A DNA stretch of 64,000 nt from the NCBI RefSeq assembly GCF_040675855.1, contig NZ_JBEGIK010000001.1, positions 3,162,001 through 3,226,000 on the forward strand, in the 5' to 3' direction. The position numbers were made by a program, and so were the translations under genes. The DNA comes from Microbacterium sp. LWH3-1.2. Its GTDB lineage: Bacteria; Actinomycetota; Actinomycetes; Actinomycetales; Microbacteriaceae. The notes beneath the pieces are model-generated. The model was not told where the DNA came from. It did not search any database and saw only the letters and a program-made list of their open reading frames with translations. This document shows, one piece after another, positions 1-13,138 of the stretch; the first letter of the stretch is position 1; each line of letters starts with the position of its first letter.

Positions 1-2650
<2,650 letters not shown>

Positions 2651-2821
2651 AAAATGAAAGCCACAACCCACCGGGAAAACGATGAAGAAGCAGCGAGTTC
2701 AACCATGACCAAAAACGAATATCAAACTGACATCCATGAATTGATCCAAAAAAGACCCCCACCAACCAGAAAAACTGGCCGACAGAGAAAAAAATTGGCA
2801 TTTGACAAGTGCACGCTGTTG

Positions 2822-2832
2822 AGTTCTCAAAG
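2822..2832 (-). promoter_or_regulatory. rrn leader boxA-like element
   Basis: CTTTGAGAACT on the minus strand of the 16S leader is repeated exactly in the 16S-23S spacer at 817-827. Paired copies of this kind flank 16S in related actinobacteria, where they serve antitermination or RNase III processing. The role here is inferred. Confidence 0.55.
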
Positions 2833-2886
2833 ATCGGACGCACCCGCTTTCCGGCTTCTCAGCCGTCTCCGCGGGGCAACTTCTCT

Positions 2887-2914
2887 ATCTTACACGTTCC
2901 GATCCCCTTGTCAA
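2887..2914 (-). promoter_or_regulatory. rrn operon promoter
   Basis: On the minus strand TTGACA (2909-2914) is followed after 16 bp by TAAGAT (2887-2892), placing transcription start near 2880, about 230 bp before the 16S 5' end. A perfect -35 and a reasonable -10 are expected for a housekeeping-sigma rRNA promoter. Further promoters between 2915 and 3120 cannot be excluded; I saw no second equally good match. Confidence 0.7.
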
Positions 2915-3216
2915 ACCGACTCGGCGAGGCGCAAGACCCCACCACAGCCGGAGAGCCAGCAGTCACAGAAGTGGAAGAAACCCATCCTAAACCGGAACCC
3001 GGCCCGCTCGCCAGGAGCAGATCGGATGGGGTGGTTCGCTGCTTGAGGGGAGCCAGACCTTCCGGCCTTCCGCTCTACCCTTTGGGGCGAACAACAAGAA
3101 CATTACGCGGATCCCACCTCACCGTCTAATCCACCCCACACCCCGGGCGTGTCGCGGGCCCGGAACCGCGGAAACACGCGGAACTTCCGCAGGGCCCGCG
3201 CGCTAGCGTGGGAGGC

Positions 3217-4173
3217 ATGACCGAAGAACGATGGGTGTGGGGCGTCGGCCTCGCCACGACCGCCGAAGACGGGACCGTGCTCGACACATGGTTCCCCTCC
3301 CCCGCTGCCGGACGCATCCCGCTGGGCTACGACCCGCAGATGCCGCCTGACGAGCTCGACCGCCTCGCGGTCGCCGATGCGCGCCGGGCCGTCACGGTCG
3401 ATGTCGTCGCGATCGAGGCTGACCTCGATGCCGCGCCGTCCTCGACTTCGGACGCCTACCTGCGCCTGCACGCGTTGTCGCATCTGCTCGTGCGTCCCAA
3501 CGAGGCCAACCTCGACGGGATCTTCGCGCACCTGCCGAACGTCGCCTGGACCAACGCGGGCCCCATCCACCCGGACGCTCTCGCGCGTCTGCGCCCGTTC
3601 CTCGCTCGTGAGGGCATCCAGGTGCAGGGTCTCGACAAGTTCCCGCGCCTGCTCGACTACGTCACCCCGGCCGGCGTCCGCATCGCCGACGCGTCGCGGG
3701 TGCGGCTCGGCGCGTACCTCTCGCCCGGTACGACCGTGATGCACGAGGGCTTCGTGAATTTCAACGCCGGCACCCTGGGCCAGAGCATGGTCGAAGGCCG
3801 CATCTCGCAGGGCGTGGTCGTGGGCGACGGCAGCGACATCGGTGGTGGCGCCTCGATCATGGGCACACTCTCCGGCGGCGGCACCCACAAGGTGTCGGTG
3901 GGCGCGCGCACCCTGCTCGGGGCGAACGCGGGCATCGGCATCTCGCTCGGCGACGACTGCATCGTCGAGGCCGGGCTCTACGTCACCGCCGGCACCAAGG
4001 TCGTCCTCGCGGACGAGCCGCGTCGCGCCGACGGGACTCTTCCGACCGCCAAGGGCGCGGACCTGTCCGGCAGCGCCGGCCTCCTCTTCCGCCGGAACTC
4101 GCTCACCGGCGCGGTCGAAGCCGTGCGCCGGGCGGGTGTGGGTGTCACCCTCAACGAGGCGCTCCACGCCTGA
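3217..4173 (+). CDS. dapD: 2,3,4,5-tetrahydropyridine-2,6-dicarboxylate N-succinyltransferase
   Basis: DapD transfers succinyl from succinyl-CoA to tetrahydrodipicolinate, the first step of the succinylase branch to diaminopimelate and lysine. The product (318 aa from this ATG) has the actinobacterial DapD layout: an N-terminal alpha/beta domain, then a left-handed beta helix of hexapeptide repeats (for example [16 protein letters not shown] and [13 protein letters not shown]), with conserved [15 protein letters not shown] before it. An in-frame GTG at 3208 would add three residues. Neither start has a well-spaced ribosome site (GGGAGG ends one base before the ATG), so start choice is uncertain and leaderless translation is possible. 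dapC of the same pathway lies 5 kb away. A strong hairpin follows. Confidence 0.95.
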   Translation: MTEERWVWGVGLATTAEDGTVLDTWFPSPAAGRIPLGYDPQMPPDELDRLAVADARRAVTVDVVAIEADLDAAPSSTSDAYLRLHALSHLLVRPNEANLDGIFAHLPNVAWTNAGPIHPDALARLRPFLAREGIQVQGLDKFPRLLDYVTPAGVRIADASRVRLGAYLSPGTTVMHEGFVNFNAGTLGQSMVEGRISQGVVVGDGSDIGGGASIMGTLSGGGTHKVSVGARTLLGANAGIGISLGDDCIVEAGLYVTAGTKVVLADEPRRADGTLPTAKGADLSGSAGLLFRRNSLTGAVEAVRRAGVGVTLNEALHA

Positions 4174-4185
4174 CCCGTTGTCACC

Positions 4186-4219
4186 GAGACCGCTCCGTCA
4201 CCCATGACGGGGCGGTCTC
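4186..4219 (+). terminator. Terminator hairpin after dapD
   Basis: A 14-bp stem (one T-G pair) with loop ACCCAT lies 12 bp after the dapD stop; arms are 4186-4199 and 4206-4219. Only a weak T-rich stretch follows, as is common in high-GC actinobacteria. It could also serve the convergent tetR gene. Confidence 0.7.
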
Positions 4220-4261
4220 GTGGTTTCACCCCCGCGCGTCGCGTTCGGCGGCGCGCTCGGA

Positions 4262-4831
4262 TCAGCGGCGGATGGCGTTGATCGCGAGATCGAGCACACG
4301 CCGACGCTGCGCTTCGTCGTCGAAAGAGGCTACGGCCGCGACTCCCGACACCAGCTTCACCACGTCGCCGATCGAGATGTCGGGGTCGACGTCGCCTGCG
4401 GCCTGCGCCCGCTCGAGCAGCGGCTCTCCCGCGGAGAGCATGATCGTGCGGCACTCCGCCAGCACCGGTGACCTCCGGTTCAGCCCGTCAAGCAGCGCGT
4501 GCTTGGTGCCGACGTATGCGACGAACCGGTCGAGCCACGCGCTCAACGCCTCCCACGGCTCGAGATCGGCGACCTCGTCGGCGGCGCGCGCGAGGGCGTC
4601 GACCTCGCCCAGATAGAGCGTTTCGATCAGGTCGTCACGCGTCGGAAAATTCCGGTAGAGCGTCCCGATCCCCACACCCGCTCGGCGGGCGATGTCCTCG
4701 AGGGACGCGCTCGATCCTTCTTCGGCGAATGCTTCGCGGCCGGCGGCGACAAGGGCGTCGAAATTGCGCGCGGCATCGGCCCTTCGCGGACGACGTGCCT
4801 CCAGTGCGGATATCCGCTCGACGACCGCCAT
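4262..4831 (-). CDS. TetR/AcrR family transcriptional regulator
   Basis: This 189-aa protein has a TetR N-terminal helix-turn-helix (LEDIARRAGVGIGTLYRNF, about residues 44-62) and a helical C-terminal ligand/dimer domain. The start is the ATG at 4831, preceded on the minus strand by GGGAGGGG at good spacing; the open frame runs 46 codons further upstream but those cross the operators. It is divergent from an MFS efflux gene across a 171-bp gap holding two copies of a palindrome. By analogy with such pairs it probably represses the transporter and itself until a ligand binds. The ligand is unknown. Confidence 0.9.
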   Translation of the reverse strand: MAVVERISALEARRPRRADAARNFDALVAAGREAFAEEGSSASLEDIARRAGVGIGTLYRNFPTRDDLIETLYLGEVDALARAADEVADLEPWEALSAWLDRFVAYVGTKHALLDGLNRRSPVLAECRTIMLSAGEPLLERAQAAGDVDPDISIGDVVKLVSGVAAVASFDDEAQRRRVLDLAINAIRR

Positions 4832-4888
4832 GACCGCCCCTCCCGATGTGACCCGGCCGAGCCCCTCGGCGTCGGCGAAACCTGTGGT

Positions 4889-4940
4889 TTGCGAAACGGA
4901 GGGTTCCTCCGCTAATCTCAAAGCGGAGGCGTCCTCCGTT
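4889..4940. promoter_or_regulatory. Double TetR operator and MFS promoter
   Basis: Two 19-bp copies of AGCGGAGGnnnCCTCCGTT occur in opposite orientation: 4895-4913 (read on the minus strand) and 4922-4940 (plus strand). Each has a perfect CGGAGG/CCTCCG inverted core, and centres are 27 bp apart. The first fills the spacer of a plausible plus-strand promoter, TTGCGA (4889-4894), 18 bp, TAATCT (4913-4918). The second sits at the expected start site. This arrangement fits repression by the adjacent TetR protein; binding itself is inferred. Confidence 0.75.
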
Positions 4941-5002
4941 CGGAGACCTCCCTCCACTTTATCCCGCATTCACCGGATCCGCACCCATCGGAAGGCCCGT
5001 CG

Positions 5003-6442
5003 ATGCCCACTGTCCCCTTCACACCCCGGGCGGCGTTCGCGGCGATCGCGCTCAGCGTCGCCTCCCTCGCACTGCTCCAGAACCTGATCATCCCCGTCAT
5101 CCCCCTCATCGCCTCAGACTTCGGCGTGACGGCGGATGCAGCATCCTGGACCAACACGTCGTGGCTCATCGCCGCGGCCGTCGCCACTCCCCTCCTCGGC
5201 CGCACCGGCGACCTCCGCGGTCGCCGCAACACGTTCCTCGCCGTGCTCGCCGTCGTCGCGATCGGCGATGTGGTCGCATCGTTCGCGCCGAACCTCGAGG
5301 TGCTCATCATCGCCCGCGTGCTTCAGGGCGTCGGCGGCGCGCTCTTCCCGCTGGCCTTCGGCCTGCTGCGAGACGTCATGCCGCGCCACCAGCTCACCGG
5401 GGCGATCGGCGCCACGAGCGCCATCATCGGCATCGGCGGCGCAGCGGGCAGCGTGCTCGCAGGCCCCCTCGCCGAGCTCCTCGGCTGGCACGGGATCTTC
5501 GCCGTCCCGTTCGTCGCCGCCGTCGCGGGCATCGTGCTCACGATGATGCTCGTGCCGCCGGCAGGTCTGCGCGCCGTCGGCCGCGTGAACGCGCTCTCCG
5601 CCGTGCTCCTGTCAGGCTGGCTCATCGCGCTCCTCGTTCCGCTCAGCTCGGGTGGGCGCTGGGGCTGGACCTCGCCGCTCACCCTCGCGCTGTTCGCAGC
5701 GGCCGTGGTGCTCATGTTCGGGTGGGTGGTCTCGGAGCTCCGATCGTCGGAGCCGCTCGTCGACCTCCGCCTGATGGCATCCCGGGCCATCTGGCCCGTG
5801 AACGCCGCCGCTCTCCTGATCGGAGCCGCCGCCTTCGGGTTCTGGGGCTACCTCCCCCAGTTCCTCGAGACTCCGGCGAGTTCGGGCTGGGGCCTCGAAC
5901 TCGGCGTGCAGGCCGCCGGGCTGGCGCTGCTCCCCCTCCTCGTCGGCATGTCGAGCGTCGGCTTCGCGACCGGCGCCATCGCCCGTGTCATCCCGCTGCG
6001 GCTCATGATGGCAATCGGCGCGCTGCTCATGGCGGGCGGCGTCGTGTTCGCCGTCCTCGACCACGAGACGCTCGTCACCCTCGCTATCGCCGGCGGCGTG
6101 TTCGGACTCGGCATCGGCCTCGCGTACGCGTCGACGGCGAGCATCATCGTCGAGAGCGTGTCCGCGGACCGCACCGGCATCGCGACCGGCGTCAACGCCA
6201 ATCTGCGCACGATCGGATCAGCGGTCGGCTCCGCCTTCACGACGGCCGTCGTCTTCGGCACGGTCGAGCCCGGCGGCGCGCCCGCGCTCGACGGCTACGC
6301 GGTCGCCTGGCTGACGCTCGCCACCGGGGCGGTCGTCGCCGCGATCCTGGTGCTCACGGTCCGGCCGCGCGGACGGACGGATGCTGCGCCCCCGACCGTT
6401 CCCCAGAACACCGACGAAGCGACGCTGGCCGAGGTCGGCTGA
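5003..6442 (+). CDS. MFS drug-efflux transporter
   Basis: A 479-aa major facilitator protein with about 14 hydrophobic segments, the size and pattern of DHA2-type drug:H+ antiporters. The loop between the second and third segments carries motif A (GRTGDLRGRRN, residues 64-74). GGAAGG lies 6 bases before the ATG. Head-to-head arrangement with tetR and the two operators suggest induction by a transported compound. No substrate can be deduced. A hairpin follows 27 bp after the stop. Confidence 0.9.
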   Translation: MPTVPFTPRAAFAAIALSVASLALLQNLIIPVIPLIASDFGVTADAASWTNTSWLIAAAVATPLLGRTGDLRGRRNTFLAVLAVVAIGDVVASFAPNLEVLIIARVLQGVGGALFPLAFGLLRDVMPRHQLTGAIGATSAIIGIGGAAGSVLAGPLAELLGWHGIFAVPFVAAVAGIVLTMMLVPPAGLRAVGRVNALSAVLLSGWLIALLVPLSSGGRWGWTSPLTLALFAAAVVLMFGWVVSELRSSEPLVDLRLMASRAIWPVNAAALLIGAAAFGFWGYLPQFLETPASSGWGLELGVQAAGLALLPLLVGMSSVGFATGAIARVIPLRLMMAIGALLMAGGVVFAVLDHETLVTLAIAGGVFGLGIGLAYASTASIIVESVSADRTGIATGVNANLRTIGSAVGSAFTTAVVFGTVEPGGAPALDGYAVAWLTLATGAVVAAILVLTVRPRGRTDAAPPTVPQNTDEATLAEVG

Positions 6443-6469
6443 CGCGCGACGGTACGCCCGCTCGACGAC

Positions 6470-6501
6470 GATGCCGCGCCCCCACTCCGGGGCGCGGCAT
6501 C
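6470..6501. terminator. Bidirectional terminator between MFS and gltA
   Basis: A perfect 13-bp stem (6470-6482 with 6489-6501) and 6-base loop lie between convergent genes. On the plus strand it is followed by a short T-containing run. Each arm contains the window-wide word GATGCCGC / GCGGCATC. Confidence 0.75.
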
Positions 6502-6521
6502 CGTCTTTCCTGCGAGTCAGG

Positions 6522-7820
6522 TCAGGACAGACCGGGGTAGTTGCGCTCCTCGGCACCGACGTACAGTTGCTGCGGGCGGCCGATCTTGGTCTGGGGGTCG
6601 CTCGCCGCCTCACGCCACTGCGCGAGCCACCCGGGCAGGCGCCCGATGGCGAACAGCACCGTGAACATGCGGGTCGGGAAGCCCATCGCCTTGTAGATCA
6701 CGCCCGTGTAGAAGTCCACGTTCGGGTACAGGCGGCGGTCCTGGAAGTACGCGTCGTTGAGCGCGATCTCTTCGAGCTCCTTGGCCAGGTCGAGCAGCGG
6801 ATCGCTCACCCCGAGGGCGGAGAGCACCTCGTCAGCGGACTCCTTGACCAGCTTCGCACGCGGGTCGTAGTTCTTGTAGACGCGGTGCCCGAAGCCCATG
6901 AGCTTCACGCCGTCTTCCTTGTTCTTGACCCGTTCGACGAACCGCTGAACGCTCTCGCCGGAGTCGCGGATGCGGGCCAGCATATCGAGCACGGCCTCGT
7001 TCGCGCCGCCGTGCAGCGGGCCGTAGAGCGCATTGATTCCGGCCGAGATCGACGAGAACTGGTTCGCGCCGGTCGAGCCGACGAGGCGGACGGTGGAGGT
7101 GGACGCGTTCTGCTCGTGGTCCTCGTGGAGGATGAGCAGTCGCTCGAGAGCCCGCGACATGACGGGGTCGACGTGATAGACCTCCGACAGGACGCCGAAG
7201 TTGAGCTTCAGGAAGTTGTCCACGAAGCCCAGCGAGTTGTCGGGGTACAGGAATGCCTGGCCGATGCTCTTCTTGTGCGCGTAGGCCGCGATCACCGGGA
7301 GCTTCGCGAGCATCCGGATCGTGTTCAGCTCGACGTGCTCGGGGTTGTTGGGGTCGGACTGGTGCTCGTAATAGGTCGAGAGCGCCGATACGGCCGACGA
7401 CAGCACCGACATCGGGTGCGCGGTGTGCGGCAATGCGGAGAAGAAGCGCTTGAGGTCCTCGTGCAGCAGCGTGTGCCGGCGGATCTTCTCGTCGAATTCG
7501 GCCAGCTGGTCCGCGCTCGGCAGCTCGCCGTAGATGAGCAGCCACGCGACCTCGAGGTACGTGCTGTTCTTCGCGAGCTGCTCGATCGGGTAGCCGCGGT
7601 AGCGCAGCACGCCCTCGTCGCCGTCGATGTACGTGATCGCGGACTTGGTCGCCGCGGTGTTCACGAAGCCGTAGTCGAGAGCCGTGTAGCCGGTCTGGCG
7701 GGTGAGGGTGGAGAGGTCCACGCTCGGTGTGCCGTCGGTGCCCCGCAGGAGCGGGAACTCGGCGGTGCTGTCACCGATCGTGAGGGTGGCCTTCTCCTGC
7801 TGGGTGCCCGCGTCGCTCAC
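6522..7820 (-). CDS. gltA: Citrate synthase
   Basis: This enzyme condenses oxaloacetate and acetyl-CoA to citrate, entering the TCA cycle. The 432-aa length fits the type II (hexameric) bacterial form. The catalytic triad is visible: His270 in LHGGANEA, His312 in MGFGHRVYKNYDPRA and Asp369 in NVDFYTGV. Single-gene unit between the terminator at 6470-6501 and dapC. Upstream on the minus strand a TAGGCT -10-like hexamer (7942-7947) is present with only a weak -35, so the promoter assignment is tentative. Confidence 0.98.
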   Translation of the reverse strand: MSDAGTQQEKATLTIGDSTAEFPLLRGTDGTPSVDLSTLTRQTGYTALDYGFVNTAATKSAITYIDGDEGVLRYRGYPIEQLAKNSTYLEVAWLLIYGELPSADQLAEFDEKIRRHTLLHEDLKRFFSALPHTAHPMSVLSSAVSALSTYYEHQSDPNNPEHVELNTIRMLAKLPVIAAYAHKKSIGQAFLYPDNSLGFVDNFLKLNFGVLSEVYHVDPVMSRALERLLILHEDHEQNASTSTVRLVGSTGANQFSSISAGINALYGPLHGGANEAVLDMLARIRDSGESVQRFVERVKNKEDGVKLMGFGHRVYKNYDPRAKLVKESADEVLSALGVSDPLLDLAKELEEIALNDAYFQDRRLYPNVDFYTGVIYKAMGFPTRMFTVLFAIGRLPGWLAQWREAASDPQTKIGRPQQLYVGAEERNYPGLS

Positions 7821-8008
7821 GGCGCCTCCTCGCGATTTCTGGTCGTACCGGGGGTGTCGTCCAGTCCTGTGCGGCGCCAGCGAGAGGGCTGCAGCAGAAC
7901 GGAGGGGCGGGACGGGGGATGCCGCGTCGCCGCGTCCCTACAGCCTAGTGCGCCGTCGCGCCTACTGTTGACATGACCAAAGGGCCGCGACATCCGATAG
8001 AGGAATCC

Positions 8009-9130
8009 TCAGATCGAGATGTCTGATGCCGCGCGGAGGCGTTCGGCCGCCGCCGCGATGCGCTCGTCCGTCGCAGTGAGCGACAGTCGGACGTGCTGCG
8101 GGAAGTGCGTGCCGTAGAAGTGGCCGGGGCCTGCGAGGATGCCGAGGTCTGCGAGACGGCCGAGGCTCTCCCACGCGTCTCGCTCCTCGGTCGCCCACAG
8201 GTACAGGCCACCCTCGCTGGCGTCGATGCGGAAACCCGCGGCCTCGACCGCGGGACGCAGCACCTCGCGCCGGCGTCGGTAGAGCTCCTTCTGGGCGGCG
8301 ACGTGCGCGTCGTCCTCGAGCGCGGCGGTCATGGCCGCCTGGACCGGAAGCGGCAGCATGAGACCGAGGTGCTTCCGCGCCGTCAGGAGGCGCCCGATCA
8401 CGGCGGGATCGCCGGCCAGGAACGCGGCGCGATACCCGGCGAGATTCGACTGCTTGCTCAGCGAGTAGACCGAGAGGACGCCACGCAGGTCGCCTCCGGT
8501 CACGCGAGGGTCGAGCGCCGAGGGCACCGGCTGCGTGTCCCACGGGGCATCCCACCCCAGCTCCGCATAGCACTCGTCGGACGCCAGCACGGCACCGAGC
8601 TCACGGGCGCGTCCGACCGCAGCGCCCAGCGCGTCGACGTCGAGCACTCGGCCATCGGGGTTGCCGGGGGAGTTCACCCAGACGAGGCGCGTGCCCTCGG
8701 GCCACTCCGCGGGGTCGTCAGCAGCGACGGGCATGGCGCCCACCAGGCGCGCCCCGACCTCATAAGTGGGGTAGGCGGCACGCGGATGCACGACGAGATC
8801 GCCAGGCCCGAGGCCCAGCAGCAGCGGGAGGAGTGCGACGAGCTCCTTCGACCCGACGGTCGGGAGGACGTCGTCGGGTGTCAGCCCGGGAACGCCGCGG
8901 CGACGGTCGTACCAGCTCGCGATGGCCGCACGCAGCTTCGGCGTGCCGACGGTCTGCGGGTACGCGTGCGCGTCGGTCGCAACGGTGAGCGCCTCGGCGA
9001 CGATGGCGGGCGTGGCGTCGACGGGCGAGCCGATCGACAGGTCCACGAGCCCGTCGGGGTGGGAGCGTGCGCGCGCGGCGTAGGGCGCGACCGCATCCCA
9101 GGGGTAATCGGCGAGGTCGGCGACCCCCAC
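8009..9130 (-). CDS. dapC: Succinyldiaminopimelate transaminase
   Basis: DapC is a PLP-dependent class I/II aminotransferase converting N-succinyl-2-amino-6-ketopimelate to N-succinyl-LL-diaminopimelate. The 373-aa product shows the fold type I pattern, NSPGNPDGR near the middle and the PLP-lysine motif SLSKQSNLAGYR. The GTG at 9130 starts one base after the fdxA stop with AGGA upstream inside fdxA, so the two are translationally linked; the open frame extends further but would overlap fdxA. The fdxA-aminotransferase pair is conserved in actinobacteria, and nearby dapD supports the DapC role. Confidence 0.92.
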   Translation of the reverse strand: MGVADLADYPWDAVAPYAARARSHPDGLVDLSIGSPVDATPAIVAEALTVATDAHAYPQTVGTPKLRAAIASWYDRRRGVPGLTPDDVLPTVGSKELVALLPLLLGLGPGDLVVHPRAAYPTYEVGARLVGAMPVAADDPAEWPEGTRLVWVNSPGNPDGRVLDVDALGAAVGRARELGAVLASDECYAELGWDAPWDTQPVPSALDPRVTGGDLRGVLSVYSLSKQSNLAGYRAAFLAGDPAVIGRLLTARKHLGLMLPLPVQAAMTAALEDDAHVAAQKELYRRRREVLRPAVEAAGFRIDASEGGLYLWATEERDAWESLGRLADLGILAGPGHFYGTHFPQHVRLSLTATDERIAAAAERLRAASDISI

Positions 9131-9131
9131 G

Positions 9132-9452
9132 TCAGTGTTCCTGCGGCGGGAGCGCCTCGATGATCGGGTGATCCTTGTGGATGACGCCGACCTTGGCGGC
9201 ACCACCCGGGGATCCGATGTCGTCGAAGAACTCGACGTTGGCCTTGTAGTAGTCCTGCCACTCGTCAGGGAGGTCGTCTTCGTAATAGATCGCTTCGACC
9301 GGGCAGACCGGCTCGCAGGCGCCGCAGTCGACGCACTCGTCGGGGTGGATGTACAGCGACCGGTCGCCCTCGTAGATGCAGTCCACGGGACACTCGTCGA
9401 TGCAGGCGCGGTCCTTGACGTCCACGCAGGGAAGGGCGATCACGTACGTCAC
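9132..9452 (-). CDS. fdxA: 7Fe ferredoxin
   Basis: A 106-aa soluble electron carrier. Cysteines at 9, 17, 21, 25, 40, 43, 46 and 50 match the 7Fe family: by analogy with Azotobacter FdI, C9, C17 and C50 bind the 3Fe-4S cluster, C21, C40, C43 and C46 the 4Fe-4S cluster, and C25 is free. The acidic C-terminal tail is typical of the mycobacterial/streptomycete form. It precedes dapC by one base; the functional link between the pair is not obvious and may be transcriptional only. Confidence 0.96.
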   Translation of the reverse strand: MTYVIALPCVDVKDRACIDECPVDCIYEGDRSLYIHPDECVDCGACEPVCPVEAIYYEDDLPDEWQDYYKANVEFFDDIGSPGGAAKVGVIHKDHPIIEALPPQEH

Positions 9453-9503
9453 CCGGCCAGTCTAGCCGCGACCTCCGGCAGCGATCCTCCGTGCGACGCG
9501 CGC

Positions 9504-9869
9504 TCACTCCATCCGGGGGATGCGATCCGGCCAGGCCACGGCCAGCGCCACAAGGATCGGCACCGCGATGGTCCACACGACTCCGAGCTCCGACTCGGGC
9601 ACGACGACCGAGCCGCCGGGGCCGCTGCCCGAGAACACGAGGATCGACACCATCATTCCGACGCCCGTCGCGAGGGTCGCCCATCGGTCGGAGGTGAGCA
9701 GTCGCACGGCGAGCAGCAGCGCTCCCGAGCCGATCACGGCAAGGATCATGCCCAGCGGGAACCAGCCGATCGCGTACGCGTGGGCCACCGTACCGGCGAC
9801 CCCGTAGACCAGTCCCACCAGCATGGCGATGATCCAGCTGCCGATGCGGGCGGGAACGGAGGGACGCAT
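9504..9869 (-). CDS. Four-helix integral membrane protein (DUF6113-like)
   Basis: About 121 aa with four hydrophobic segments (for example WIIAMLVGLVYGVAGTV and GMILAVIGSGALLLAVRLL). It resembles a small uncharacterised membrane protein found beside fdxA in Microbacteriaceae. The ATG at 9869 is preferred because the hydrophobic core starts soon after it; a GTG at 9899 is possible and neither has a strong ribosome site. The C-terminus ends WPDRIPRME. It may be cotranscribed with fdxA, 51 bp downstream. No function can be assigned. Confidence 0.75.
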   Translation of the reverse strand: MRPSVPARIGSWIIAMLVGLVYGVAGTVAHAYAIGWFPLGMILAVIGSGALLLAVRLLTSDRWATLATGVGMMVSILVFSGSGPGGSVVVPESELGVVWTIAVPILVALAVAWPDRIPRME

Positions 9870-9932
9870 GCATCGATGGTACCGAGCGGATGTCGGCACT
9901 CCCGCTCGCCCCGTGCCGGCTTGGCCAGCGGG

Positions 9933-10247
9933 TCACGCCGCCCAGCCCCACAGCCGCAGCAGCGCTGCCACGAGCGCCGCAGCGATCACCACGACGAGGA
10001 ACGGCGCCCGCAGCATCAGCAGGCCCGCCGCGACGAGCACGGCGGGAACCCGCGCATCGACCACGACCGCCTGCCCCGCGCCGAGGGTCTGCACGGCGAC
10101 GAGGGCCGCGAGCAGCGCTACCGTGAGGAGGTCCGCGATGCGCATCGGCGTGGGCGCCTCGACCCAGTTCGAAGGGATGAGATACCCCACGGTCTTGAGC
10201 GCGACGCAGATGATCGAGGCCGCGAGGATGGCGGTCCACATCGTCAC
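9933..10247 (-). CDS. azlD: AzlD-family branched-chain amino acid exporter subunit
   Basis: A 104-aa protein with about four membrane segments, the size and pattern of AzlD, the small partner of the AzlC permease in branched-chain amino acid (and analogue) export. Its start overlaps the azlC stop by 4 bp (ATGA), as expected for subunits of one exporter. Substrate specificity in this organism is inferred from the family. Confidence 0.88.
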   Translation of the reverse strand: MTMWTAILAASIICVALKTVGYLIPSNWVEAPTPMRIADLLTVALLAALVAVQTLGAGQAVVVDARVPAVLVAAGLLMLRAPFLVVVIAAALVAALLRLWGWAA

Positions 10248-11005
10248 GGCAGCCCCTCCCGCTCGGCGACGTCGTCAGGTTCGGCGTCCACCCGGTCGTC
10301 TCTGCCGAGCCAGTTCGTCGCGCCGACCACGATCGCGACGAGTGCCGCGACGATGACCGGGAGACCAGGCATGAGGACCGGCGTGAGGACGGTCGCGACG
10401 ACGGCCGCGGCCACGCCGACCACGATGGGCTGCCGCGCGCGCAGGCGCGGCCACAGCAGCGCGAGGAACGCCGCGGCCGCCGCCGCGTCGAGCCCGTAGG
10501 CGCGGACGTCGCCGAGCACGTCGCCGAGCAGCGCGCCCGCGAGCGTCGACAGGTTCCAGCCGACGTAGATCCCGATGCCGGTCACCCAGAACCCCAGCGC
10601 CCGCGCGTGCGGTGAGCGCTGGGCGAGCGCCACCGCCGTCGACTCGTCGATCGTGAACTGCGCCGCAGCAGCGCGGCGCCAGAACCCGGCGCCCACCACC
10701 GGAGACATGCGGATGCCGTAGGCCACATTGCGTACCCCGAGCAGCGCCGCCGACGGGATCGCGGCCGGCACCGCGGCCAGTCCCCCGGCACCCACGATGC
10801 CGACGAACGCGAACTGCGACCCGCCGGTGAACATCACGAGACTCAGCACGCACGTCTGCCAGACGTCGAGCCCGGCGGCGACCGCGAGAGCGCCGAACGA
10901 GATGCCGTACGCACTGGTCGCCAGCGCGACCCCGAGCCCCTCGCGCACGGCCCTGCGGCCCTCGCCGGCGCTGGGCGCAGCGTCGAAATGCGGGTCGAGG
11001 GTCAC
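10244..11005 (-). CDS. azlC: AzlC-family branched-chain amino acid permease
   Basis: A 253-aa integral membrane protein of the AzlC/YgaZ family. It begins with a short cytoplasmic tail, then the conserved GLGVALATSAYGISFGAL segment, FTGGSQFAF, and GVRNVAYGIRMSP. It forms an exporter with AzlD encoded immediately downstream. The charged C-terminal tail DDRVDAEPDDVAEREG is cytoplasmic. No adjacent Lrp-type regulator is present, so regulation is unknown. Confidence 0.9.
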   Translation of the reverse strand: MTLDPHFDAAPSAGEGRRAVREGLGVALATSAYGISFGALAVAAGLDVWQTCVLSLVMFTGGSQFAFVGIVGAGGLAAVPAAIPSAALLGVRNVAYGIRMSPVVGAGFWRRAAAAQFTIDESTAVALAQRSPHARALGFWVTGIGIYVGWNLSTLAGALLGDVLGDVRAYGLDAAAAAAFLALLWPRLRARQPIVVGVAAAVVATVLTPVLMPGLPVIVAALVAIVVGATNWLGRDDRVDAEPDDVAEREGLP

Positions 11006-11077
11006 CTCGTCATGCTATCGACGGGGCCGACATCAGGCGCAGGGCCGCGCGCCCGCCGATCGCGTCCTTCCGACACG

Positions 11078-11128
11078 ACGGATGCCGCGGCCCTGCGCCT
11101 TCGCAGGGCGCGGGGTCGCGGCATCCGT
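11078..11128 (-). terminator. Terminator hairpin after typA
   Basis: Just after the typA stop an outer 12-bp stem (11078-11089 with 11117-11128) encloses a second hairpin (CGCAGGGC pairing with GCCCTGCG). The outer arms are ACGGATGCCGCG and its complement, an inverted pair of the window-wide word. Confidence 0.75.
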
Positions 11129-11135
11129 TCCAGGA

Positions 11136-13049
<1,914 letters not shown>

Positions 13050-13066
13050 GAGGGAATCCTTGAAAG

Positions 13067-13102
13067 AGAATGGGGATGCCGGAGTGCCGGCATCCCCATT
13101 CT
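13067..13102 (-). terminator. Perfect 16-bp hairpin between ABC ATPase gene and typA
   Basis: A 16-bp uninterrupted stem with loop AGTG (arms 13067-13082 and 13087-13102) follows the ABC ATPase gene by 37 bp on the minus strand and ends 17 bp before the typA start. It contains inverted copies of GGGGATGCC. It most simply terminates the peptide-transport transcript, but would also lie in any typA leader that begins upstream. Confidence 0.8.
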
Positions 13103-13138
13103 ATTGGGCACTGCTGTGTGTCGCCTTTCGGCGCCGGA

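Noticed and set aside
4186..4219. GAGACCGC hairpin after dapD as a third copy of the 67-bp palindromic element
   Set aside because: It shares only the short ACCGAGAC string. The rest of the sequence and the length differ, and it reads as an ordinary terminator.
7969..7974. Plus-strand TTGACA upstream of the dapC 3' end
   Set aside because: A perfect -35 hexamer, but no -10 at suitable distance and no plus-strand gene downstream.
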